A DNA stretch of 64,000 bases, taken from contig CAWAUB010000003.1 of NCBI GenBank assembly GCA_963785155.1, positions 84,592 to 148,591 of the forward strand, in the 5' to 3' direction. This stretch comes from DASUSH01 sp963785155 (lineage in GTDB: Bacteria; Actinomycetota; Thermoleophilia; Solirubrobacterales; 70-9). Below the pieces are notes generated by a model. The model was not told the DNA's origin. It was given only the letters and a program-made list of their open reading frames with translations, and did no database searches. Numbering within the stretch: the first letter of the stretch is position 1; each line of letters opens with the position of its first letter. Of the stretch, positions 17,540 through 25,348 are shown piece by piece. Made by a program: the position numbers and the translations under genes.

Positions 17540-18846
17540 AACGGAGCGCGCCCGCCGGAGGCGCGCTCCGCCGCCGCCAGCAGCTCGTCGCGGAAGTCCG
17601 GGTGGGCGATCGCGGCGAGCGCCTCGCCGCGCTGGTGGATCGTCTTGCCCTGAAGCTCTGCCGCGCCGTGCTCGGTGACGACCACGTCGACCTGGTGGCG
17701 GGGGGTGGTGATCACCGTGCCGGCGTCGAACCAGGGAACGATCCGCGAGAGCTTCTCGCCCTTGATCTCGACCGTTGAGGACATGCAGAGCAGCGAGCGG
17801 TCCTCGAGCGACAGCGACGGGCCCGCGATGAAGTCCTCGTGGCCGCCGATCCCCGAGTACTGGTTGCCGGCGATCGTGTCGGCGACGACCTGGCCCTGGA
17901 TGTCGATCGCCATCGCGCCGTTGATCGTGACCATCGCCCGGTTGCGAGCGATCGACTCCTGCGAGTTGACCAGGTTGACCGGCAGGAACGCGACCTCCTC
18001 GTTGCCGTCGAGCCAGGCGTAGAGCTCGGGCTTGCCCGCCGCGAAGGTGGCGACGGAGACCCCGTCGTAACAGCCCTTGCTGTTGGTCACCTTGCCGGCT
18101 TCGTGGAGCAGCATCAGCCCGGTGGTGAACATCTCTGAGTGGACCCCGTAGTCGCCCCCGTCGCCGTCGGCCAGCAGGCCGGCGATCGTGGAAGGGACCG
18201 CGCCGATCCCGGTCTGCAGCGTCGCGCCGTCGGGGATCAGTGCGGCAGCGTGCTCGGCGATCGCACGGTCGGTCTGGTTCGGCTCAGGCTCGGTGATCGG
18301 CAGCGGCTCGCGGTCCGAGGCGACGAGGATGTCGATCTCATCGACGTGTAGCGCGTGCCGGTGCTCAGGGAGAATCCCGAAGGTCCGGGGGAGCTTCTCC
18401 GACGTCTCGACGATCAGCAGCCGGTCGGGATCGGCGCCCGCGCGCTTGCACTCGGCGGTGGTCGCGCCGGCGTGCAGCGAGAGGCTGCACCACCCGTCCG
18501 CATCGGGCGGGCAGGCGATCGTCGCCATCACCCGCGGCTTCTGCGCCTCCAGGATCGGCTCGAAGCGGCGGAAGTCGGCGGGGGCGAAACCGATGTTCGC
18601 GCCCTGGTCACGGAGCGCCCGCTCGAGCGGTCCGAAGAAGCCGGAGAGGTAATGGACGTTGGGGTGTCCGAAGAGTTGCGTCAGGACGGTCAGCAGCGCG
18701 CCGCCGACGCGGAGCTCCTCCCAGTCGTCGCGCTCGCCCATCGCCTCGAGCAGTGCGCCGGGCTGGCCGGGGCCCAGCGGGATGCCGAGCGTGTCGCTGC
18801 GGTTGAACCTCGCCGCCGCCGCGGCCGGGCTGAGCTCCTCGGGCAC
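17530..18846 (-). CDS. Acetyl-CoA hydrolase/transferase family CoA-transferase
   Basis: 438 residues from a GTG. Family segments include LQTGIGAVPSTIAG, HSEMFTTGLMLL (the glutamate that forms the CoA thioester), NQYSGIGGHEDFIAG and the C-terminal TEHGAAELQGKTIHQRGEAL. These match the class I CoA-transferases that include acetyl-CoA hydrolase, succinate CoA-transferase and 4-hydroxybutyrate CoA-transferase. The specific acyl donor and acceptor cannot be chosen. It is divergent from the next gene by 44 bp. Confidence 0.9.
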   Translation of the reverse strand: MPEELSPAAAAARFNRSDTLGIPLGPGQPGALLEAMGERDDWEELRVGGALLTVLTQLFGHPNVHYLSGFFGPLERALRDQGANIGFAPADFRRFEPILEAQKPRVMATIACPPDADGWCSLSLHAGATTAECKRAGADPDRLLIVETSEKLPRTFGILPEHRHALHVDEIDILVASDREPLPITEPEPNQTDRAIAEHAAALIPDGATLQTGIGAVPSTIAGLLADGDGGDYGVHSEMFTTGLMLLHEAGKVTNSKGCYDGVSVATFAAGKPELYAWLDGNEEVAFLPVNLVNSQESIARNRAMVTINGAMAIDIQGQVVADTIAGNQYSGIGGHEDFIAGPSLSLEDRSLLCMSSTVEIKGEKLSRIVPWFDAGTVITTPRHQVDVVVTEHGAAELQGKTIHQRGEALAAIAHPDFRDELLAAAERASGGRAPFPA

Positions 18847-18890
18847 GGGCGGACACTAACTCCGATTGCTTGCCAGATAGGCTGGTTCCG

Positions 18891-19514
18891 ATGAGCGAAG
18901 AATGGCGAGTCGAGGTGGAGTTGAACGAGGAGCGGCACGGTTTCTCGCTGGGCGAGCGGCTGCGCGCGCACGGTCTCGACGACGATGCCCGAGAGCGGCT
19001 GGGCGGCGGCGCGATCGTCACCCGCGACGGCTCCCGCCTCAACGTCTACACGGACAGCCAGGACTCGGCCCAGGAGGCCGAGCGAGTCCTGCGAGGCCTG
19101 CTCAACGCCGACGACCTGTCGGCCGACATCTGGATCACCCGTTGGCATCCCGACGCGGAGACCTGGAAGGATGCGGGCGAGCCGCTGCCCGAGACCGAGT
19201 CGGACCGGATCGCCGAGTACCGCGGCCGCGAGGCCGCCGCGCTCGCCGAAGCCCAGGACACCGGCGAGATGCCGTTCGAGGTCCGCGTCGACTTCGAGAA
19301 GCTCGAGGACGCGCTGGAGCTGGTCGAGGAGACGCGCGCCGCCGGCAACCCGGTGCGGCGCCGCTGGCGACATGTCTTCGTTGGCGCGCCCACCGAGGAG
19401 CGCGCGAGTGAGATCGCCGACGAGCTGCGCGCGAAATTCGGCGACGCCGAGATCGAGGTCGAGGCGCACGGCGTCCGCTATCCGCCGTTCACGGTTCTCG
19501 GCTGGTCGACTTAA
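18891..19514 (+). CDS. Hypothetical acidic protein with internal duplication
   Basis: 207 residues from the ATG at 18891. No signal peptide or membrane segment. The two halves have the same layout: a strand (EWRVEVELNEE / PFEVRVDFEKL), a helix (SLGERLRAHGL / DALELVEETRA), a strand, a charged helix (DSAQEAERVLRGLL / TEERASEIADELRA) and a last strand (SADIWITRW / EIEVEAHGV). This suggests tandem ferredoxin-like domains. I do not recognise a family. It is flanked by a CoA-transferase (divergent) and the PI-PLC-like gene, 39 bp downstream. Confidence 0.75.
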   Translation: MSEEWRVEVELNEERHGFSLGERLRAHGLDDDARERLGGGAIVTRDGSRLNVYTDSQDSAQEAERVLRGLLNADDLSADIWITRWHPDAETWKDAGEPLPETESDRIAEYRGREAAALAEAQDTGEMPFEVRVDFEKLEDALELVEETRAAGNPVRRRWRHVFVGAPTEERASEIADELRAKFGDAEIEVEAHGVRYPPFTVLGWST

Positions 19515-19553
19515 CCGGCGCCCGCGCCGGCCGCCACGTCTAATCTCGATTCC

Positions 19554-20846
19554 GTGAGAAGGGTGCGCTGGGGCAGGCGCGTCCTCGCCGCGACATTCGC
19601 GCTGGCTCTGACGGTGCCGGCCATTGCGTTGGCGGGGGCGAACACAACGCGGGGCGAGGCCGGCGGCGATGCCGCGTGGGTCGAGCGAGCGCTCGCGCTC
19701 CAGTACGAGCTGAGCTCGGACCTCGGCTTCCGCGATGCGCCGTGGGTCGGCACCCACAACTCGTTCAACTCGACGGCCGAGATGGGCCAGACGATCTCGG
19801 CCAACGACTCGAACCAGCAGATCACGATCCGCGAGCAGCTCGACATGGGCATCCGCTCGATCGAGCTCGACCTCCATTACTTTCCGAGCCTCGCTGGTGG
19901 CGGCATGACGACCGTCGTCTGCCACGCCCGCGACAGCTCGGAGGGGAACCTCGGTTGCACCATCGAGAAGACCCTCGATCAGGTCCTCACTGATATCGCG
20001 GCCTGGCTGGCCGAGAACCCGGACCAGGTCCTCCTGCTCTACCTCGAGGACGACATGGACACCCCGCCTGGCTACGAGGACGCGGGCGCGACGATCGAGG
20101 AGCGGCTGGGCTCGGCTATCCACAGGCCAAAGCCGACGGCTGACGGCTGTGAGGAGGTACCCGCCGACCTCTCGCGCGAGGACGTCCGCGCCACCGCAGC
20201 CCAGGTCGTAATGGTCACCGACTGCGGCCCCGCCGCGAGCTGGCGGGGCGCGGTCTTCACCTGGGATGACCACCTGGAGACCGGGATCGGCGAGTACTCC
20301 GAGTTTCCCGAGTGCGGCACCGACTTCACCCGCGAGGAGTACGACGCGCAGATGGTTCGCTACTACGAGGACTCGACCGCGCTCAGCGCGACGGTCGGCG
20401 ACCCGGGTGCGATCGACGATCTGACGGCCGCCCAGCTCGCCCGCTGCGGCGTCGAGTTGCTCGGGTTCGACCAACTCGCGATCGCCGATCCCAGGCTGGC
20501 TGCGGTGATCTGGAGCTGGGGGCCCGGTGAGCCCGCGAAGGGGTCATGCTCGGTGCAGCGCGTCGGTGGCTCGGTGCCGTTTGGTCGCTGGAAGAGCCGC
20601 GCCTGCGCCGGCAAGCGGCCGGCGGCCTGCCGATCGAAGGCGGGTGAATGGAGCGTCAGCGAGGACCGGGTCGAGTTCGCCGATGCGAAGGCCGCCTGCC
20701 GTGCGCAGAAGTCCAGGTTCGCGGTGCCGCGCACCGGCTACGAGGCGCAGCTGCTGCGCCTCGCGATGGAGGCCGCCGGAATTCGCGGCGCCTGGCTCGG
20801 CCAGGAGCGCGACGGCACCGCCTGGACCCCGCTCGACCGCCGTTAG
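19554..20846 (+). CDS. Secreted phosphatidylinositol-phospholipase C-like phosphodiesterase
   Basis: 430 residues from a GTG with a signal peptide (RVLAATFALALTVPAIALAGA). The PI-PLC X-domain is recognised from WVGTHNSFN (catalytic His68), IRSIELDLHY and VVCHARD (second His, H124). A C-terminal domain of about 100 residues with six Cys (CSVQ ... CAGKRPAACR ... AACRAQ) resembles the C-type-lectin-like or ricin-type modules found on secreted actinobacterial hydrolases. It probably cleaves a phosphodiester of a lipid or envelope polymer outside the cell. Confidence 0.85.
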   Translation: MRRVRWGRRVLAATFALALTVPAIALAGANTTRGEAGGDAAWVERALALQYELSSDLGFRDAPWVGTHNSFNSTAEMGQTISANDSNQQITIREQLDMGIRSIELDLHYFPSLAGGGMTTVVCHARDSSEGNLGCTIEKTLDQVLTDIAAWLAENPDQVLLLYLEDDMDTPPGYEDAGATIEERLGSAIHRPKPTADGCEEVPADLSREDVRATAAQVVMVTDCGPAASWRGAVFTWDDHLETGIGEYSEFPECGTDFTREEYDAQMVRYYEDSTALSATVGDPGAIDDLTAAQLARCGVELLGFDQLAIADPRLAAVIWSWGPGEPAKGSCSVQRVGGSVPFGRWKSRACAGKRPAACRSKAGEWSVSEDRVEFADAKAACRAQKSRFAVPRTGYEAQLLRLAMEAAGIRGAWLGQERDGTAWTPLDRR

Positions 20847-20851
20847 ACGAG

Positions 20852-21094
20852 CTAGACGGGGAGCTTGCCGCGGGCCTCGCGGCCCTTCGAGGCGCTCTTA
20901 TTGGTCGCCTTGCGCGAGCTCGAGAACGGCTTCTGAAGGAGCCGACCGATGGGCCCCGGCACCGAGCCTCCGGCGCGCTGACCGACGCCGAGCGTCTTGT
21001 CGACTCCGCGCTGCGGACCGTGTGAGAGCCGCGGCAGCAGGAAGGCGAGTATCGCGAGGATGATGCAGACGCCGACGATGACCGCGATGGTCAT
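20852..21094 (-). CDS. Small single-pass membrane protein
   Basis: 80 residues. One N-terminal transmembrane helix (TIAVIVGVCIILAILAFLLP) is followed by a basic, Ser/Lys-rich cytoplasmic tail. The ATG overlaps the stop of the rhodanese gene (ATGA), so the two are co-translated. The function is unknown; the length and coupling support a real gene. Confidence 0.7.
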   Translation of the reverse strand: MTIAVIVGVCIILAILAFLLPRLSHGPQRGVDKTLGVGQRAGGSVPGPIGRLLQKPFSSSRKATNKSASKGREARGKLPV

Positions 21095-21480
21095 CGGTCG
21101 TCCTCGTCGTCCTCGGGGCTCTCGTGCGGTTCCTCGTCCTCGCCCTTCGGGCCCGCGGGATCCGGCGACGGCTGGGTCAGCAGCTTGTCCTTCTTCCAGG
21201 CCTTCACGCCGCCCTCGAGCACGACGATCTCGCGATCGCCGGCATCAAGCTCCTCGGCGACTTCGGCGCTGCGCTCGCCATCGGGGCAGACGAGGAGAAT
21301 CTTGCGGTCGTCCGGAAGCTCGTCGATCCGGGACTCCAATTCGTCCGCGGCGATGTGCGCCGAACCGGGCACCCGCTCGGCGCCGTCGGACCATTCCTCT
21401 TCATCCCGCACGTCAAGCACGAAGACGTCGTTCGAGGCGACGGGTTCGCGGGCTTCCTTCGGATCCATCGTTTCGGCCAT
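21091..21480 (-). CDS. Rhodanese-like domain protein
   Basis: 129 residues. DVFVLDVRDEEEW is the rhodanese CH2A-like start, and KILLVCPDGERS holds the active-site cysteine C65 in a six-residue loop. The EVVLEGGVKAWKK-like end (IVVLEGGVKAWKK) completes the domain. The last 30 residues are an acidic, Pro-rich tail. It likely transfers sulfane sulfur or acts in thiol redox. It is the first gene of a two-gene unit with the small membrane protein. Confidence 0.9.
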   Translation of the reverse strand: MAETMDPKEAREPVASNDVFVLDVRDEEEWSDGAERVPGSAHIAADELESRIDELPDDRKILLVCPDGERSAEVAEELDAGDREIVVLEGGVKAWKKDKLLTQPSPDPAGPKGEDEEPHESPEDDEDDR

Positions 21481-21555
21481 GTGACGTTCGCTACCCGGCC
21501 GGCAACGGTGGAAACACGATGACTTGCGAGGGCCAATATCGGGTACGCGTCACGA

Positions 21556-23000
21556 ATGTCGGAAAGTCTGGAGATCGGCGAGGGCACGCTTCTCGCCGGC
21601 AGATATGAGCTGATCGAGCGCCTGGGAAGCGGCGGCATGGCGACCGTCTATCTCGCCGAGGACCAGGTCCTGGGGCGTCACGTGGCCGTCAAGCGGCTGC
21701 GCCGGGAGTACGACCCGGACGAGGCGACGGGACCGTTGATGAAGCGGTTCCGGCGCGAGGCGCGCCTCGGGGCGACGTTGAGCCATCCGAACGTGGTCAC
21801 CGTCTTCGACACCGTCACCGGTTCTGACGGCGTGCTGATCGTCATGGAATACGTGGAGGGGGAGACCCTCGCTGACGAGATCGAGCGTGGCCCGCTCGAG
21901 CACGAGCGCGCGCTCGACATCCTGTACGCCGTCGCCGCGGCCCTCGACCACGCGCACGACAACGGGATCGTCCATCGTGATGTGAAGCCGGCGAACGTCC
22001 TGCTGGGTGACGACGGCTCGGTCAAGCTCGCCGACCTCGGGATCGCCACGGCGGCCGAGGCCACTCGGATCACGACCGCCAACGACATCGTCGGCACGCT
22101 CGCCTACGTGGCGCCGGAGCGGCTCGACGCCGACGACCCGGGCGGCCCGGAGGCTGACGTCTACGGCCTCGCCGTCCTCGCCTACGAGTCGCTCTCCGGC
22201 GAGGCCGTGAACCGCGGCTCGACCCCTGCCGAGGTCGTCCATCGAGCGGCAACTTCGGCGCCGCCCGACATCCGCGACGCCTGGCCGGAGGCCCCCGGCG
22301 CACTTGCTGAGACCCTTCAGGCGGGGCTCGCTCGCAACCCCTCCGAGCGTCCGCGCTCCGCGGGCGAGCTCGTCGACCGGATCACCGACGCGCTCGACGC
22401 CGACCAGCCTGGAGCCGTTCCCCGCGACCCGCTTCCGCTCCCACCTCGCCCGCCGAGCATGGTGATCCACCGGACCGAGGACTCGGCGCGCAGGCCGCCC
22501 AGAGCCCTCCTCATCGTCATCGCGGGACTGGCCCTGGCCGGCCTGATCGTCTTCGCGATCAACCTCTTCACAGGCGAAGACGAGCCCAACACCACGCAAC
22601 CGGCCCAGAACGCGGAGCGAGCCGGAGCGGACACCGCCACCAGAACCAGAGCGAGCCGGAGGAAACGCCGAACGGGGGCGCCCGCCCCGACACCCTCCAA
22701 CGAGCCGAGCCCTCAAGAGCCGATCCCGCCACCCTCAACGACCAGGGCTTCGCCCTGATCCAGGAAGGCCGCTACGACGAAGCCATCCCGATCCTCCAGC
22801 AGGCCGTCGACTCCTTCCCCGAGGGCACCACCGACCTCACCTACGCCTACGCCCTCTTCAATCTCGGCAACGCGCTCCGGGAGGCCGGGCGCCCCGAGGA
22901 GGCGATCCCCATCCTCGAGCAGCGCCTCGAGATCCCGAACCAGACAGGGACGGTCCAGCGCGAGCTCGACCTCGCCCGCCAAGAAGCCGGCCAGGGCTGA
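21556..23000 (+). CDS. Membrane Ser/Thr protein kinase with C-terminal TPR domain, frameshift in linker
   Basis: The kinase domain starts at about residue 17 with GSGGMATVY, K46 (VAVKRL), the catalytic HRDVKPAN (D142) and a DLG in place of DFG (D160). A transmembrane helix (ALLIVIAGLALAGLIVFAINLF) lies near residue 325. The frame of 21556 ends at a TGA at 22756-22758, but another frame continues from the Pro/Glu/Thr linker. It encodes two TPR-like repeats (ALIQEGRYDEAIPILQQAV, NALREAGRPEEAIPILEQRL) and stops at 22998-23000. One base change between about 22620 and 22740 joins the two. The TPR part would be extracytoplasmic, which suggests a receptor kinase sensing a protein or peptide. Confidence 0.85.
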
Positions 23001-23026
23001 GCCGCTTGGCTCGGTAGGCTCGACCC

Positions 23027-23308
23027 GTGGACGACCTCGGCACACCCGGCTCGTACCTGACCCTGGAGGGCGGGGAGCCCGTGTACTCGTGCGACGGCGA
23101 GGAGCTGGGCAAGGTGAAGCGCGTCGTCGCCGACATGCAGGCAGACATCTTCGACGGCCTCGAGATCGAGCAGGGCCTGCTCGGCGGCAGCGAGCGGTTC
23201 GTCGAAGGGGAGCTGGTCGAGGAGATCTTCGAGCGCGGCGTGCTGCTGAAGATCGACGCCGCCGCGGCCGCCGAGCTGCCCGCGCCGCGCGGCCAGGAGT
23301 CCAGCTGA
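23027..23308 (+). CDS. PRC-barrel-like small protein (DUF2171 type)
   Basis: 93 residues from a GTG. SYLTLEGGEPVYSCDGEELGKVKRV followed by IFDGLEIEQGLLGG resembles the PRC-barrel beta-fold in which VYSxDGxxLGxV is the signature turn. No catalytic residues are seen; such domains bind partners. It overlaps the next gene through a CTGA, so the two are probably coupled. Confidence 0.72.
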   Translation: MDDLGTPGSYLTLEGGEPVYSCDGEELGKVKRVVADMQADIFDGLEIEQGLLGGSERFVEGELVEEIFERGVLLKIDAAAAAELPAPRGQESS

Positions 23309-23871
23309 AGGAGTCCCAGCGGATCCTGCTCGAGGCGCTCGAGCGGGAGGCTGAGGCGCAGCGAGCGCTGCTCGACGGCCACGCCGATGCGGCTGCCGTT
23401 GGTTTCGCCGAGGTCTCGCGGCTCTATCGCCGCTCCTGGGAGGAGGCGCACGCCACCGCCTACGGCCGGCTGACGGGGATGCTGAAGGCCGCGGTGCTCG
23501 CCGGCGCCGGCGATGAGGAAGCGGCGTTTGCGCGCGCAGAGGTCGGGGAGGCGACGACCCCGGCCGCGGCCTACGTGATCGCGCTCGCGGCGCTTGTGGA
23601 AGGCGACGACGAGGCCGCCCGCCCGGCGGCCGAGACCATGGCCGGAGGCGGTGATGCGTACGACCGGGCCGCGGCCGCGATCGACGCGCTGGCCGCGGGC
23701 GACGGTCCCGGCTACGCGGCCGCTCTCGCGGCGATCATCGGCGACTTCGAGGCCCGCGACGAGCACGTGACGGGCGTCCCGATCGCCGACACCGCGCTCG
23801 TCCTGGAACGCCTGGCCGAGCGCCGCGGGCTCGCGGCAGAGCCGAAATCGGCGCTATTGCCGCAGCCCTGA
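23305..23871 (+). CDS. Hypothetical all-helical protein, likely CTG start
   Basis: 188 residues. The frame has no ATG, GTG or TTG near its plausible N-terminus. A CTG at 23305 overlaps the upstream TGA as CTGA and has AGGAG 5 nt upstream (23295-23299). The protein is alanine-rich and helical (LLEALEREAEAQRALLDG, DEEAAFARAEVGEATTPAAAYVIALAALVEGDDEAARPAAE); the repeats look TPR-like. No family is recognised. Confidence 0.62.
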   Translation: MKESQRILLEALEREAEAQRALLDGHADAAAVGFAEVSRLYRRSWEEAHATAYGRLTGMLKAAVLAGAGDEEAAFARAEVGEATTPAAAYVIALAALVEGDDEAARPAAETMAGGGDAYDRAAAAIDALAAGDGPGYAAALAAIIGDFEARDEHVTGVPIADTALVLERLAERRGLAAEPKSALLPQP

Positions 23872-23928
23872 GTCGGCTCGCGTGTTGAAAGAGACGGCAC
23901 TAGCCTCAATTGAAGGCAGGGAAGCACG

Positions 23929-24327
23929 ATGCTTCTCGTAGATGGAATGAACCTGATCGGATCCCGGCCCGACGGTTGGTGGGAGGACCGGACCGAAGCG
24001 ATGCGCCTGATGGCGTGGGTTCTGCGTGCCTACGCCGAGGAGTCGGGCGACGAACTGACGGTCGTCTTCGACGGCCGTCCGATCGACTCGGTCCTTCGGG
24101 GCCACGGGATCGAGGTCCAGTTCGCCCCCGGCGGGGCGAACGCGGCCGACCGGCGGATCGAGCGGATCGTCGCGGACCATCCCGACTCGTCCAGCGTCAC
24201 CGTGGTCACCTCGGACAAGGCGCTGAGCCGCGCCGTCACCGACGCCGGCGCCGAAGTCGTCGGCTCGGGCGAGTTCCGCACGCGGCTCGACAAGCTCGAC
24301 GCCTCCGGCGCGAGCAAGGGCCGCTAG
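23929..24327 (+). CDS. NYN-domain (YacP/Rae1-like) predicted ribonuclease
   Basis: 132 residues from an ATG. The LLVDGMNLIGSRPDGWW start carries the first acidic residue of the PIN/NYN fold. DELTVVFDGRP and VVTSDKALSRAV carry the later acidic residues, and ANAADRRIERIV supplies a middle Asp. The family includes ribosome-associated or mRNA-cleaving endonucleases. It is compact, with no extra domain. Its stop overlaps a small convergent gene. Confidence 0.85.
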   Translation: MLLVDGMNLIGSRPDGWWEDRTEAMRLMAWVLRAYAEESGDELTVVFDGRPIDSVLRGHGIEVQFAPGGANAADRRIERIVADHPDSSSVTVVTSDKALSRAVTDAGAEVVGSGEFRTRLDKLDASGASKGR

Positions 24328-24467
24328 ATCTGCGGCGGGTCCGGGTCGGGCGGCCCGGGCGGACCCGGCGAGGGATCGGGCGGGCCGGGCCCAGGGCTGG
24401 GCGGCTCGGGCTGAGGGGTCGGGGGCGCGGGCGGACCGGGCACCGGGGCTTCGTGGATCGTGCTCAT
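24324..24467 (-). CDS. Small proline-rich protein
   Basis: An open frame of 47 codons from ATG 24467 to TAG 24324, filling the whole gap between the NYN and GNAT genes. It reads MSTIHEAPVPGPP and then almost only P, G, D, E and S (PPxP repeats). Its codon pattern explains the odd GGGTCGGGCGG-type composition of this stretch. The 3' end overlaps the NYN stop by 3 nt. It could be non-coding low-complexity DNA, but the clean start and stop and the exact fit argue for a gene. Function unknown. Confidence 0.5.
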   Translation of the reverse strand: MSTIHEAPVPGPPAPPTPQPEPPSPGPGPPDPSPGPPGPPDPDPPQI

Positions 24468-24521
24468 GCGGCTCGCCTACCCGCGCCTGACGGCGGAGAA
24501 ACGGACCGGTAGGTTGGGCTT

Positions 24522-25010
24522 GTGACTGAGGACTACGAAATCGTCGTCGCGACCGACGACGACTTCCCCGAGCTGCTGCCGCTGATGCGCGGGTACTGCG
24601 ACTTCTACGGCACCGAGCCGTCCGACTCCTCGATCGAGGCGATGACGCGCGCGCTGGTCGGCGGCGAGGGGATCGTCTTCGCCGCCCGCAAGGAGGGCGC
24701 TCCGCTGGCCGGCTTCGCGACCTCCGCGATCAAGTGGTCGATGCTCCGCGGCGGCCGCGTCGGCCTGCTCGACGACCTCTTCGTCGATCCGGCCGCGCGC
24801 GGCCTGGGCCTCGCCGACCGGCTGATCGAGGCCTGCGCCGATTGGGCCCGGTCGCACGACGCCGTGGCGCTCGAGTGGCAGACGGCCCTCGACAACGAGC
24901 GCGCCAAGGCCGTCTACGACCGGCTCGGCGCGAAGGCCTCCCGCTGGCTCGACTACGAGCTGGAGCTCACGGAATCCCCGGGCCGCGCGGCCTGGAAGGG
25001 CAAGGGGTAG
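24522..25010 (+). CDS. GNAT-family N-acetyltransferase
   Basis: 162 residues from a GTG. GLLDDLFVDPAARGLGLADRLIEAC is the acetyl-CoA-binding motif A (R-G-x-G-x-A variant RGLGLA). A motif B strand and helix (ALEWQTALDNERAKAVYDRLGA) follows. The substrate cannot be inferred. Immediately downstream begins a 300-bp inverted-repeat element. Confidence 0.9.
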   Translation: MTEDYEIVVATDDDFPELLPLMRGYCDFYGTEPSDSSIEAMTRALVGGEGIVFAARKEGAPLAGFATSAIKWSMLRGGRVGLLDDLFVDPAARGLGLADRLIEACADWARSHDAVALEWQTALDNERAKAVYDRLGAKASRWLDYELELTESPGRAAWKGKG

Positions 25011-25027
25011 GAGCCGGGCCGAGCGGG

Positions 25028-25330
25028 CGAGGGACGAAACCGCGCCGGACGCGCGTCGCGAGGCGCCGTAGGTCGCGAGGCATTAAGGGAAAGGGATGAG
25101 GGGGCCGGGGCGCGTTTCGGGCGCATATGACCGGATAACGCGCCGCAGCATGGCTCGCGAACCTCGGCCGTCACGAGTTACTGGTCGTATAGACCCATAA
25201 CTCGTGACGGCGCTCAACTTCACGCACGAAAAGACGCGCAAGACGTCACCTAACTCGCCCCATGGCTCACTCCCTACAAGCCCCGCGACCACGGCGCCTC
25301 GCGGCGCGGACGCAGCGCTCCCGACCCTCG
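25028..25330. repeat. Long inverted-repeat element, copy 1 (fills the 25,011-25,348 gap)
   Basis: No gene is seen here. The left 60 nt (from CGAGGGACGAAACCG) and the reverse complement of the right 60 nt (from CGAGGGTCGGGAGCG) agree at most positions, including GCGAGGCGCCGT and GGTCGCG. Inside lie a hairpin GGCGCGTT/AACGCGCC (25109-25144) and a perfect 14-bp hairpin at 25167-25211. Conserved single-stranded blocks such as GCACGAAA, CGCGCAAGA, GTCAC and CTCCCTACAAG are shared with copy 2 at 32995-33250. It sits between two convergent gene ends. Confidence 0.85.
25167..25211. repeat. Internal 45-nt hairpin of element copy 1
   Basis: GCCGTCACGAGTTA pairs perfectly with TAACTCGTGACGGC. The 17-nt loop contains GGTC-GTATA-GACC, which can pair again. 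The equivalent hairpin of copy 2 is also 45 nt but uses GCCGTGGCGAG/CTCGCCACGGC, so two adjacent base pairs changed on both strands. Confidence 0.85.
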
Positions 25331-25348
25331 GCCGATAGGAGCCCGCCC

